From Gammaproteobacteria bacterium (GTDB lineage Bacteria; Pseudomonadota; Gammaproteobacteria; Arenicellales; Arenicellaceae): a stretch of DNA of 64,000 nt. Below the pieces are notes generated by a model. It did no database searches. It was given only the letters and a program-made list of their open reading frames with translations, and was not told the origin of the DNA. Shown here one piece after another: positions 38,951 to 48,500 of the stretch (the first letter of the stretch is position 1; each line of letters starts with the position of its first letter). Both the position numbers and the translations under genes were made by a program. The DNA lies in NCBI GenBank assembly GCA_017854775.1, contig JAFMHC010000002.1:17099-81098 (forward strand), in the 5' to 3' direction.

Positions 38951-40405
38951 ATGAGCACACATTTCATGACCAACAAAACACGGCGAATCCTTCTCAAGAG
39001 CATAGCAACCACATCGCTAGCTCCCGGCGTTTTTCTCTCAGGATGCAGCACATTAGAACAAACCTTAGCCGCAGATAAATGGGTTATGGCATCTGACATT
39101 CGCGCTCGCATTAAGTTACCCAAGATTCCCAAGGCCGACTTTTTGATCACCGATTTCGGAGCGCTTGGCGATGGCCAAACGGATTGTAGTCAAGCAATTA
39201 AAGAATCTATCGAAGCTGCCTCGGCGGCCGGTGGTGGGCGTATCGTGGTACCAGCAGGCGTTTTTATGAGCGGGCCAATTCACTTAGATAATCGAATTGA
39301 GTTACATGTTCAAAAGGGCGCAACGCTTTCTTTCATAAACGATCCAGACAGATATTTACCGGCGGTATTTACCCGCTGGGAAGGGGTTGAGTTTATGGGG
39401 CTCTCTCCATTAATTTACGCATTCGGGAAATCAGACGTGGCTATTACAGGGCAAGGTACCTTATTTGGTGGTGCCGACGATGACCATTGGTGGCCTTGGA
39501 AAGGCGGCAAAAAGCCCGTATCACCGCAAAATCAAAAGAAGGCGCGAACAGAATTATTTGCAGAAGCCGAAGCGGGTGTGCCGCCAGAACAGAGGCTATA
39601 TGCCAAAGACGCCTACCTTCGCCCTCCCTTTATTCAACTTTACCAATGCAACAATATCTTGATTGAAGAAGTAACTATCACCGGCTCACCATTTTGGCTA
39701 ATAAATCCAGTATTGTCGAACAGCATTACCGTCCGTGGTGTTACCTGTCATAGCTATGGCCCCAACAATGATGGGTGTAATCCTGAATCCTGTAACGACG
39801 TGCTTATAGAGAACTGCCTATTCGATACCGGCGACGATTGTATTGCGATTAAATCTGGGCGTAATGCCGACGGTCGCCGTATCAATGTGCCATCGCAGAA
39901 TATTGTTGTATCTAATTGCAATATGAAAGCGGGTCACGGTGGCGTGGTAATGGGCAGTGAGTTGTCTGGCGGAATACGTAACATCTTCGTCGAAAACTGC
40001 CAGATGAGCAGCCCTGACTTATGGAGCAGTATCCGAATTAAAACAAATGCGATGCGCGGAGGCTCTGTCTCCAATGTAAACGTGAGAGACATTGATATTG
40101 GCACAGTGCGTGACATGATCCTTATCAATTTTTTCTATGAAGAGGGTGACAACGGCCCGTTTACACCTCAGGTGTCGGGCCTTCAGTTCGAAAACATGCA
40201 CTGCGCTGATGCCAAACGAATACTCAATGTAAGAGGTTTTAAGCACGCCCCGATTAGTGACATATTACTAAGCAACATCACCATTGATCACGCAGAAAAG
40301 GCATCAATAGTTGAGAATGTAGATCGCATCCGCTTTATCAAAGTGCGTGTTGATAACAGCGACGTAAATCAACTCAGCGATCTACGCCTAGAGGCTGGTG
40401 TATGA
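38951..40405 (+). CDS. Exported GH28 polygalacturonase-family hydrolase
   Basis: NNDGCNPESCNDVLIENCLFDTGDDCIAIKSGRN and GHGGVVMGSELSGGIRNIFVENC (GH28 NTD, DD, G/QGH motifs). Start 38951 (MSTHFMTNKTRR) chosen over 38912. Confidence 0.93.
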   Translation: MSTHFMTNKTRRILLKSIATTSLAPGVFLSGCSTLEQTLAADKWVMASDIRARIKLPKIPKADFLITDFGALGDGQTDCSQAIKESIEAASAAGGGRIVVPAGVFMSGPIHLDNRIELHVQKGATLSFINDPDRYLPAVFTRWEGVEFMGLSPLIYAFGKSDVAITGQGTLFGGADDDHWWPWKGGKKPVSPQNQKKARTELFAEAEAGVPPEQRLYAKDAYLRPPFIQLYQCNNILIEEVTITGSPFWLINPVLSNSITVRGVTCHSYGPNNDGCNPESCNDVLIENCLFDTGDDCIAIKSGRNADGRRINVPSQNIVVSNCNMKAGHGGVVMGSELSGGIRNIFVENCQMSSPDLWSSIRIKTNAMRGGSVSNVNVRDIDIGTVRDMILINFFYEEGDNGPFTPQVSGLQFENMHCADAKRILNVRGFKHAPISDILLSNITIDHAEKASIVENVDRIRFIKVRVDNSDVNQLSDLRLEAGV

Positions 40406-41874
40406 ACAGCCTGCAAATTCATGCTAGCGACAACGTCGCCGTAGCACTAAAAGATCTAAGCCTAGGCCAAAATGAGCTGGGCGCAACACTGTCTAGCGAC
40501 GTAGCCAAAGGCCACAAGTTTGCAGTAAACGAAATTCGTGAGGGTGAATCCGTAATCAAGTACGGCCACCCCATCGGGCAAGCGATAAGTGACATTAAAG
40601 TTGGCCAACATGTGCACAGCCATAACCTTCGAACCAGCCTTAAAAGCGGCGAGCACTATACCTACGAGCCCACCGAGCAGAGCCTGTCGAGCGCACTTGA
40701 ACATCATCAAACAGACACTTTTAGAGGCTACCTTCGAGCCAATGGACAAGCCGGAACCCGAAACGAAATATGGGTACTCAACACGGTTGGTTGTGTCAAT
40801 GCGACAGCCGCGAGGGTCGCCAATGCGAGCAAAGCGATTACTTCGGTAGACGGCATTCATTCCTTTGCACACCCATTTGGTTGTAGCCAACTCGGCAATG
40901 ATCTCGATCACACGCAAAAAGTATTGGCTGCATTGGCGTCACATCCTAACACCGGAGGTGTTGTCATCATTGGCCTAGGCTGTGAAAACAATCAGCTGGA
41001 CCAACTGCTCGAACGCGTTGACCCTACTCAGAAAGAACGAATTCGCTCCTTTAGCGCTCAAAAAGTGCAGGATGAAGAGATTAGTGGCCTTAATGGAGTA
41101 CAAGAATTAGCCGAGATAATGGCCGCAGATCAGCGCACTGAACTGCCCGCATCGCGGCTTTCGCTTGGCATGAAATGCGGCGGCTCCGATTCCTTTTCTG
41201 GGCTAACGGCCAACCCATTAGTCGGGCAGATGACGGATCGTATTTGCGCAGCTGGAGGGCGAGCAATACTGACCGAGGTACCAGAAATGTTTGGTGCTGA
41301 GCAGCTGCTGATGAATCGCGCCATCAACGCTGATGTCTATAACCAAACAGTAAAGTTGATTGACGATTTCAAAGGTTACTTCACCGCTAACAAACAGCCC
41401 GTGTCAGAAAACCCTTCGCCCGGTAATATCGCTGGAGGCATCACCACGTTAGAAGAAAAGTCACTGGGTGCGATTCAGAAAGGCGGCTCGGCTGCAGTAA
41501 GAAGTGTTATCGACTACGGCGAAAGAACAACCGAGCAAGGCCTAACGTTACTAGAAGGGCCGGGAAATGATGCTGTTTCGTCTACCGCATTAACCGCGGC
41601 AGGCGCCAACCTCATTCTATTTACGACAGGGCGAGGCACGCCGCTCGGCTTTCCAGTACCAACTCTAAAAATCGCCTCTAATAGCGCTTTAGCTGCCAGC
41701 AAACCACGCTGGATTGACTTTAATGCCGGTGCACTTCTCGAAGGCCGTTCGATGCCAGATGTGGCGAGTGACTTATGGAATAAAATTTTAGATATTGCCT
41801 CAGGCGAACCCGCCAAAAATGAGCAAAACGACTACAGAGAAATTGCCATCTGGAAAACCGGCGTCACTCTTTAG
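40402..41874 (+). CDS. uxaA: Altronate dehydratase
   Basis: SAF-like N-terminus, GYLRANGQAGTRNEIWVLNTVGCVN, MKCGGSDSFSGLTANP; ATGA overlap with the GH28 gene. Confidence 0.93.
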   Translation: MNSLQIHASDNVAVALKDLSLGQNELGATLSSDVAKGHKFAVNEIREGESVIKYGHPIGQAISDIKVGQHVHSHNLRTSLKSGEHYTYEPTEQSLSSALEHHQTDTFRGYLRANGQAGTRNEIWVLNTVGCVNATAARVANASKAITSVDGIHSFAHPFGCSQLGNDLDHTQKVLAALASHPNTGGVVIIGLGCENNQLDQLLERVDPTQKERIRSFSAQKVQDEEISGLNGVQELAEIMAADQRTELPASRLSLGMKCGGSDSFSGLTANPLVGQMTDRICAAGGRAILTEVPEMFGAEQLLMNRAINADVYNQTVKLIDDFKGYFTANKQPVSENPSPGNIAGGITTLEEKSLGAIQKGGSAAVRSVIDYGERTTEQGLTLLEGPGNDAVSSTALTAAGANLILFTTGRGTPLGFPVPTLKIASNSALAASKPRWIDFNAGALLEGRSMPDVASDLWNKILDIASGEPAKNEQNDYREIAIWKTGVTL

Positions 41875-41909
41875 TTATACAAACTGAACACAGACATAGA
41901 TAAATAATC

Positions 41910-43331
41910 ATGAATACAGCACTTAACTCACTACTTGATCCAGACCGCTTGTTTCCGACCGGCACAAAGACTCGTGACATCGCTCGAGGCTTGTACAGCG
42001 CAATAAAGGACCTGCCTATTATTAGCCCACATGGTCATACAGATCCCCGCTGGTTTGCTGAAAATGAGTGCTTCACCGACGCAACCAGCTTACTTCTGAT
42101 ACCTGACCACTATCTGTTTCGTATGCTTTACTCGCAAGGTATTTCGTTGGAGAGTTTAGGCATACCTCGTGTTGATGGCGGGCCGGTCGAAACTGACAAG
42201 CGTAAGATTTGGCGAACCTTTGCCGCCAATTATCACTTGTTCAGAGGCACCCCTTCATCAATATGGATGGACCACGTATTCCACTCTGTGTTTGGTCTTA
42301 CTGAGCTCTTTTCATCCGCCACAGCCGATCAGTTCTACGATCAAATTACCGCCGATTTGCAGTCCGACGCCTACCGGCCACGCGCTCTGATGGACCGTTT
42401 CAATATCGAGGTAATTGCCACTACAGAAGGAGCAATTGATGATCTTAAACACCATCGCTCGCTGGCCGGTACGCCATGGGCAAAACGGGTTATTACCACC
42501 TTCAGACCGGATGATGCGGTTGATCCTGAGCGTGAAGACTTTGTTGAAAATGTGCGGCGTTTAGGTGAACTCACTGGTGAAGACACCTCTCAGTGGAGCG
42601 GCTATTTGGACGCAATGCGTGCTCGACGCGAAACCTTCCGAGAATTTGGCGCAACCGCGACCGACCATGGCCACCCAAGTGCCGCGACTGCAGATTTATC
42701 ATTGCCAGACTGTCAGGCCTTGTTCGCAAGGTGCTTATCAGGAGACGTTAGCGCATCGGATGGCGAATTACTTCGTGCTCAAATGTTAACTGAAATGGCC
42801 GGCATGAGCCTGGAAGATGGCATGGTGATGCAAATACATGCGGGCGCCAAGCGTAACGTCAACAAACCGCTATTCGAGCGCTTTGGAAGAGATAAGGGCG
42901 CCGATATGCCTTCGTCAACCAACTACATTGATGGCTTGTCGGCACTGCTTAATAAATACGGCAATGAGCCTAGCCTCAAGATCATTTTATTCACCTTAGA
43001 CGAAACAACCTATGCTCGTGAATTGGCGCCGCTTGCAGGCCATTTTCCATGCCTAAAGCTTGGCCCTCCATGGTGGTTTAACGACAGCCCTGAAGGCATG
43101 CAGCGATTTCGCCAGCAAGCAACTGAAAGCGCTGGATTCTATAATACAGTGGGGTTTAATGACGACACCCGCGCATTTCTCTCTATTCCCGCACGCCATG
43201 ATGTCGCGCGGCGTATGGACTGCCGTTTTCTAGCCACCTTAGTGGCAGAGGGACGAATTCGCCTGAACGAAGCCGAGCAGTTAGCCGAAGACCTAACCTA
43301 CAACTTAGTTAAACAAGGCTACAATATATAA
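41910..43331 (+). CDS. uxaC: Glucuronate/galacturonate isomerase
   Basis: ISPHGHTDPRWFAEN, KLGPPWWFNDSPEGM, FNDDTRAFLSIPARHDVARR. Confidence 0.94.
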   Translation: MNTALNSLLDPDRLFPTGTKTRDIARGLYSAIKDLPIISPHGHTDPRWFAENECFTDATSLLLIPDHYLFRMLYSQGISLESLGIPRVDGGPVETDKRKIWRTFAANYHLFRGTPSSIWMDHVFHSVFGLTELFSSATADQFYDQITADLQSDAYRPRALMDRFNIEVIATTEGAIDDLKHHRSLAGTPWAKRVITTFRPDDAVDPEREDFVENVRRLGELTGEDTSQWSGYLDAMRARRETFREFGATATDHGHPSAATADLSLPDCQALFARCLSGDVSASDGELLRAQMLTEMAGMSLEDGMVMQIHAGAKRNVNKPLFERFGRDKGADMPSSTNYIDGLSALLNKYGNEPSLKIILFTLDETTYARELAPLAGHFPCLKLGPPWWFNDSPEGMQRFRQQATESAGFYNTVGFNDDTRAFLSIPARHDVARRMDCRFLATLVAEGRIRLNEAEQLAEDLTYNLVKQGYNI

Positions 43332-44836
43332 TGCGGCTATCAGAAAAGTCTCTAGCACAGCTTCCTGCGGAAATTTCTAAACCCTTATATGATCGTGAGG
43401 CATTGGGAATAGGCATCGTTCACTTAGGCATTGGCGCGTTTCATCGATGCCATATGGCGGTATACACTGATGATGTATTGGTGACGCATGGCGGTGACTG
43501 GAAAATACTCGGCGTGTCATTACGTAGCAACACAATTCAACAGCAGCTAAATCCACAGGATGGCCTATACACCGTAGCGGTTAGGGGTAATGCCGATAAT
43601 TGTGAACGGGTAATCGGCAGCATTTCTGGCGTGCTCTACGCAGCTGAGCAATCCACAGAAATTGTCGACGCTATGGCCGCCGCGACTACACATATTGTGT
43701 CGCTCACAGTTACTGAGAAAGGTTATTGCCATGACCCGTCAACCGGTGAGTTAAACAAGCAACACCCCGACATCGTCAATGACCTAAGATACTTTGCCGA
43801 ATCCGTTGGCCAACTAAAATCAGCGATTGGCTTTCTGGTCGCAGGGCTTTCTCAACGTAAAAAAAACGCTGGTGGCCCGCTAACTATTCTGTGTTGCGAC
43901 AACCTTCCCTCAAATGGAGCCACTGTCGCTAAATTGGTGCTGCGTTTTGCGTCTATAATCGAGCCAGAACTTACTGATTGGATACACCACAATGTGCGCT
44001 TCCCAAGCACCATGGTCGATCGAATAGTACCGGCAATGGAACAAGATAGCGTTAATGATTTCTTTCAACGTACGGGGCTAGTCGATGAAGCGATATTACA
44101 AACAGAGCCCTTTACTCAGTGGGTAATTGAGGACGACTTTGCAGGCCCTAGACCCGCATGGGAAGATGTAGGTGTCACCTTAGTAAGCGATGTAGAGCCT
44201 TATGAAGAAGCTAAACTCAGAATGCTCAACGGCAGCCATTCAGCACTCGCCTACTTAGGTTATCTTGCTGGCTTCAAATATGTGCATGAGGCAATGACCC
44301 AGCCCGACTTACGTTACTTTATTGATACCTTTATGACCAACGAAGCAGCGCCATCGCTTGGTACCCAAAAAGGAATGGACCTCAATGACTATCGGCTACA
44401 GCTACAAGCTCGCTACGACAACAAAGCACTAGCACACAAAACTTACCAGATCGCCATGGATGGTAGCCAAAAAATACCTCAACGCTTACTCGGAACTTTG
44501 CGCCACCAGTTAAACACCAACGGCGTAATTAGCGCTTGCTGCCTCGCTGTTGCGGCTTGGATGCGGTATGTGATGGCGGAGGACGAAAACGGACTAAGTT
44601 ACCTAGTTCAAGACCCTATGGCGGTCATATTAAAGCAAGTCGCCAACAATAAAAAAGGGGACCCTCGCAAGCAAGTAATCGGTTTTTTAAGCATACAAGA
44701 TATTTTTTCAAGCGACTTAATAGCCGACCCGCGAGTTTGCGACGAGTTAACTTTTTGGTTGTCTGAACTGTGTGATAACGGAGTTCTTAGCACGCTTAAT
44801 ACATTCAAACAAAAAGTTAAGTTGACCAGCCCTTGA
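43331..44836 (+). CDS. Mannitol dehydrogenase-family oxidoreductase (fructuronate/tagaturonate reductase candidate)
   Basis: GIGIVHLGIGAFHRCHMAVYTDDVL; RMLNGSHSALAYLGYLAG. Starts at the uxaC stop. Confidence 0.85.
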   Translation: MRLSEKSLAQLPAEISKPLYDREALGIGIVHLGIGAFHRCHMAVYTDDVLVTHGGDWKILGVSLRSNTIQQQLNPQDGLYTVAVRGNADNCERVIGSISGVLYAAEQSTEIVDAMAAATTHIVSLTVTEKGYCHDPSTGELNKQHPDIVNDLRYFAESVGQLKSAIGFLVAGLSQRKKNAGGPLTILCCDNLPSNGATVAKLVLRFASIIEPELTDWIHHNVRFPSTMVDRIVPAMEQDSVNDFFQRTGLVDEAILQTEPFTQWVIEDDFAGPRPAWEDVGVTLVSDVEPYEEAKLRMLNGSHSALAYLGYLAGFKYVHEAMTQPDLRYFIDTFMTNEAAPSLGTQKGMDLNDYRLQLQARYDNKALAHKTYQIAMDGSQKIPQRLLGTLRHQLNTNGVISACCLAVAAWMRYVMAEDENGLSYLVQDPMAVILKQVANNKKGDPRKQVIGFLSIQDIFSSDLIADPRVCDELTFWLSELCDNGVLSTLNTFKQKVKLTSP

Positions 44837-44915
44837 AACTGCGTGTAATTACTCAGGGTATTGCATAGTGTCTCTATGCTAACTTGAATAAAACTCTAAT
44901 AAGCTCTCTAACGAA

Positions 44916-45458
44916 TCACTCTGCCCTTGGGGGCTCTACCCCAGCGTCTACGGTTCGTGCTTTGAAGGCTTTTTTGGTAATGCCACTGACCTCAACCCAT
45001 GATTCATTGGGCACAAGCTTGGTAAGTGAGTAGTGTTTTAGTTTCCAGCCTTGCGGTGTATTCTCAAGCACAGCGGTGCCACGGAAGCGGCCCCACTTTT
45101 CTGATTCGACTATCTCGTCGACCCAGGCGACTGTTTTTTGGCTGTTGAAATTGGTGAAGCGTTTAATCGGTGTATACGACCAACCTTTGCCGTCCTTAAA
45201 GTGTTTGTTTACATATTTGGCGAATGCCTCGTATGGCCAGCGCTCCCAATCATCGGTGCCCATAAAGACACTGTCTTCGCTGAAATGGTCAAGATAACGG
45301 CGTTTATCACCTTGGTCAGCGGCGGCGTGAAAATCGTCCATTTTGTTATCGATAAGCTCGATTAATTCGCTTGCCAAAGGCTTAGTTTGTTTGGCAAACA
45401 CTGGGCTGCCGATCATACACACAAGACTAACTGCAATCAGAAGGTTTTTAATTTGCAT
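44916..45458 (-). CDS. Exported SnoaL-like/DUF4440-like protein
   Basis: Signal peptide; DQGDKRRYLDHFSEDSVFMGTDDWERWPYEAFAKYVNKHF. Confidence 0.75.
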   Translation of the reverse strand: MQIKNLLIAVSLVCMIGSPVFAKQTKPLASELIELIDNKMDDFHAAADQGDKRRYLDHFSEDSVFMGTDDWERWPYEAFAKYVNKHFKDGKGWSYTPIKRFTNFNSQKTVAWVDEIVESEKWGRFRGTAVLENTPQGWKLKHYSLTKLVPNESWVEVSGITKKAFKARTVDAGVEPPRAE

Positions 45459-45571
45459 GGTATTTTATTCTCTATATTGTCGGTAATGTGCCAAATTGAA
45501 TTGCATCAACAAGATCGCAACAATCGCAAAAAAACATAAGGCCAGATTGGTAAAGGCATGGCGTTACGCAT

Positions 45572-48500
45572 TTAGCTGTCAGCAAGCATCGGAGTAAAAC
45601 TTTCGGCTTCTTGTATTAGCAGCGGCGGCTGACTTACAACTCTGGGTTCTGTAATCAGTTTTTTAAGACCGGTCTCGACCGCTAAATATTGATCAATGGC
45701 AGGCTGTGTATGCTCGATATAAGCTGTCATCTCAGCAATAGTATCTGGGAATTCCTCAAGTAATGATGAATAACTTGATTGCTTATAAACAATGGCATGG
45801 GTTGTGGTTGGCCCAGTTCCCTCGCTTGCAGTTTCTCTAAGATGGTTACAGCCACTTAACAATGGATATTGCTTTCCCCAACAATGCCCGCCTAAATATA
45901 AAATGTCCCAGCTCTCAGTTTTCGCCTCCGCCAGACTGTTGGCAAGGCTGGTAAGTGTGGCCGCATCAAATATCACATCGTCTTCCAATACCAACACATT
46001 CTGGTGCCGATTTATCGATGCCGTTTGGATTATTGTTCGGTGAGACAAGGCGCACCCTATGTGGTGATTTTCGGGTGTTTCAATTGCCGAGAAACGCTGC
46101 ACTCGATGGCCAATACCAAGTAGATCGAATTGTGCTTTTACCGCGCTCCACCGAGCTTGATCGCGATCTAGGTTGATACAGTAGATAGCATCAAAATAGA
46201 AGAATGGATTATCAATTTCGGCTTCAATGTTAGCTACGATTTTGACGGTCTCAGCCTCGCCAATATGTGAATTAAAGTGTTCAATCATCGGGCCATTATC
46301 AATGCCCAATTCTTGATGCGCAATCATGTAATTACGCATACGGTCTGCCCAATTGAGCGCATAACGAGTGCCCATCGGTCGGTTAAAGCGATGCAGCCAG
46401 CGTAAAAACGGCAGACAGAGAGTTCGGCCACCGGCGCGGCGAACTTTCTCGTGTACATAGCCCTCTTCGCCTCCAAACCCGCTAAAACGTGGGTTTACTT
46501 GCGGCCAACTATCTTTGCGAAAAGCAAACAAACCGAGCCCTTGCATTGGGATATCAAAACCAGGGCCATCGAGCTCGTAGGCTCTCGGGTCTGTAGCCCA
46601 ACTCCCATACATACCAGCACCCCAACTAGGCGCAAAATGCGACGACAGCGAATGCATATCATCATTGACCAATGGCCCTTGAAGCAAATCGTGTGTATCG
46701 GGATTAGCGTCGATATAGTCCAGCAATTGTTTGATTGCGCCGGGCACAATCATCACATGTGAATCCATGCACAGAATGTAAGGCGAGTTAGTTCGATTAA
46801 TCAATGAAAATCGAGACCAAGTACCTTGAAAATTATCGCCTTGAATATAGCGGTAGTTGGGCATCGAATCGCCAAGCAACTTAAGCGCATCGGCGCAAAT
46901 GCCGGTGGGATTATTGTCGAGCACTACAAACTCTATTTGATCTAATATTTCTGGGTGGTACAAGCGGATTGCCTGCACTGAAAAATACACCCCATCGTAG
47001 TCGTCATAGGTTGCCATACCGATACATAACTTGTACTTTTTTGATGATACCGGCGGCGGCAGATACTCAATTGCGGGTGCATAAGGTGTGGTTTCTTTGA
47101 AACTAATCGCGCCATTGAGCGCGAGGTGACGCAAAGTGGTTTTAACGTCTTGGCTTAGGCTTTCAATGTCAGCTGGAAAGCGCTCGCCAAGAGACTCAAT
47201 AATAGAATCAACATTCTTAATTCCATCGCATTGCTCAATAATTAAATTAGTTGTTTCATTAGTAGTAAAACAATGCCCCGATTGCAGGTTTTCAAAGCGG
47301 CTCGAATCGTGTTCTCGAGATAGTTCCCAGCCGGTCACTATTTGTGGAATTAAAATCGAAGAGGATGATTTTTTCAAGTTTTTGGAAAGCTCGTTTTTAG
47401 TTGCCTGGGTAGCTGAAACGCTGATTGCTGAAGCAGCCGATCTCTGTGGTAAAAACTGTCTAGCAACAACATTATACGTTGTGTCTAGCGACATAATATT
47501 TTCTTCGGTGATCAGTCCTTGATGAAAGTTAGAAAAGTCTACTCTGGATTGGTCCCACCAAAGATGGTTCCACATATGCATGCTATAGACTTCTTGAAAA
47601 TCATCATCGAGCCCTTCAAATAGCGTGCCGATACCTTGATTCGTCCACATGTGTTTGAAAAAGAAACGCTGCGGAACTACATGCACTTTATCCGGAAATT
47701 CTAACGCCAGTGACGCCGCTTGCTGGCAAGAATGGGAACTCCAAGTGCCGTCAAATGATTTATAACTGGCCTCTAGCCATCGCTGCGCGAACTCTGAATT
47801 GGGTTCAGACATCAACAGCGCGTTGCACAACGAAGGCTTTTGTTGATTACTAACAGAGTCGATAACATCCTGCTCACGACCTATTACAAACGCGTGCTGA
47901 TAAAGCTCTTCGGGTATAGGGTTTACAAATAATGTATCCATGTCGGCGTACACACCACCGTACTCGATCAATTTTTTCAAGCGGATAAAATCAGCTTGAT
48001 GCGCATAATCAAGTTTAGACGCCTTAATAAACTGACCTTCCTGATGATCTTGATATGCGGCGTGCTGATGCACAAACGATTCCAGCTCAACTTCGATTAA
48101 AGTAAGGTGAGGTTTTATCAACTCCCAATATTCACCATACGGTTGATAGTGGTAATAAAAATGTAATGCGTTCGGTTTATTAACCTCTAGACAGGATTTT
48201 AAACAAAGGTAATAGGCAAGATGAAACGGTTCTGATTGCTCTTTAAGCCCGAATATAAAATGAAAAATTTTCGGAATATTAGTTTCCCGAGTTGTTTTTT
48301 CCTTAGCCGATTTCGCCCTAATTGATTTCGCCATAGTTGCTTTATAGAGTTGTGCACCAACTTGTGCTGAGTTATATTTTTTATGTAAATCTAATGCGAG
48401 TTTTTCAGCTTTTCGCCGTGCGCTATCAGGCGCGTTGAACAGCGTTTTTAGGTGCTCCGAAATAGACAGTTCGCTAGCTTGTGCCCACTGTTGGTCGCCA

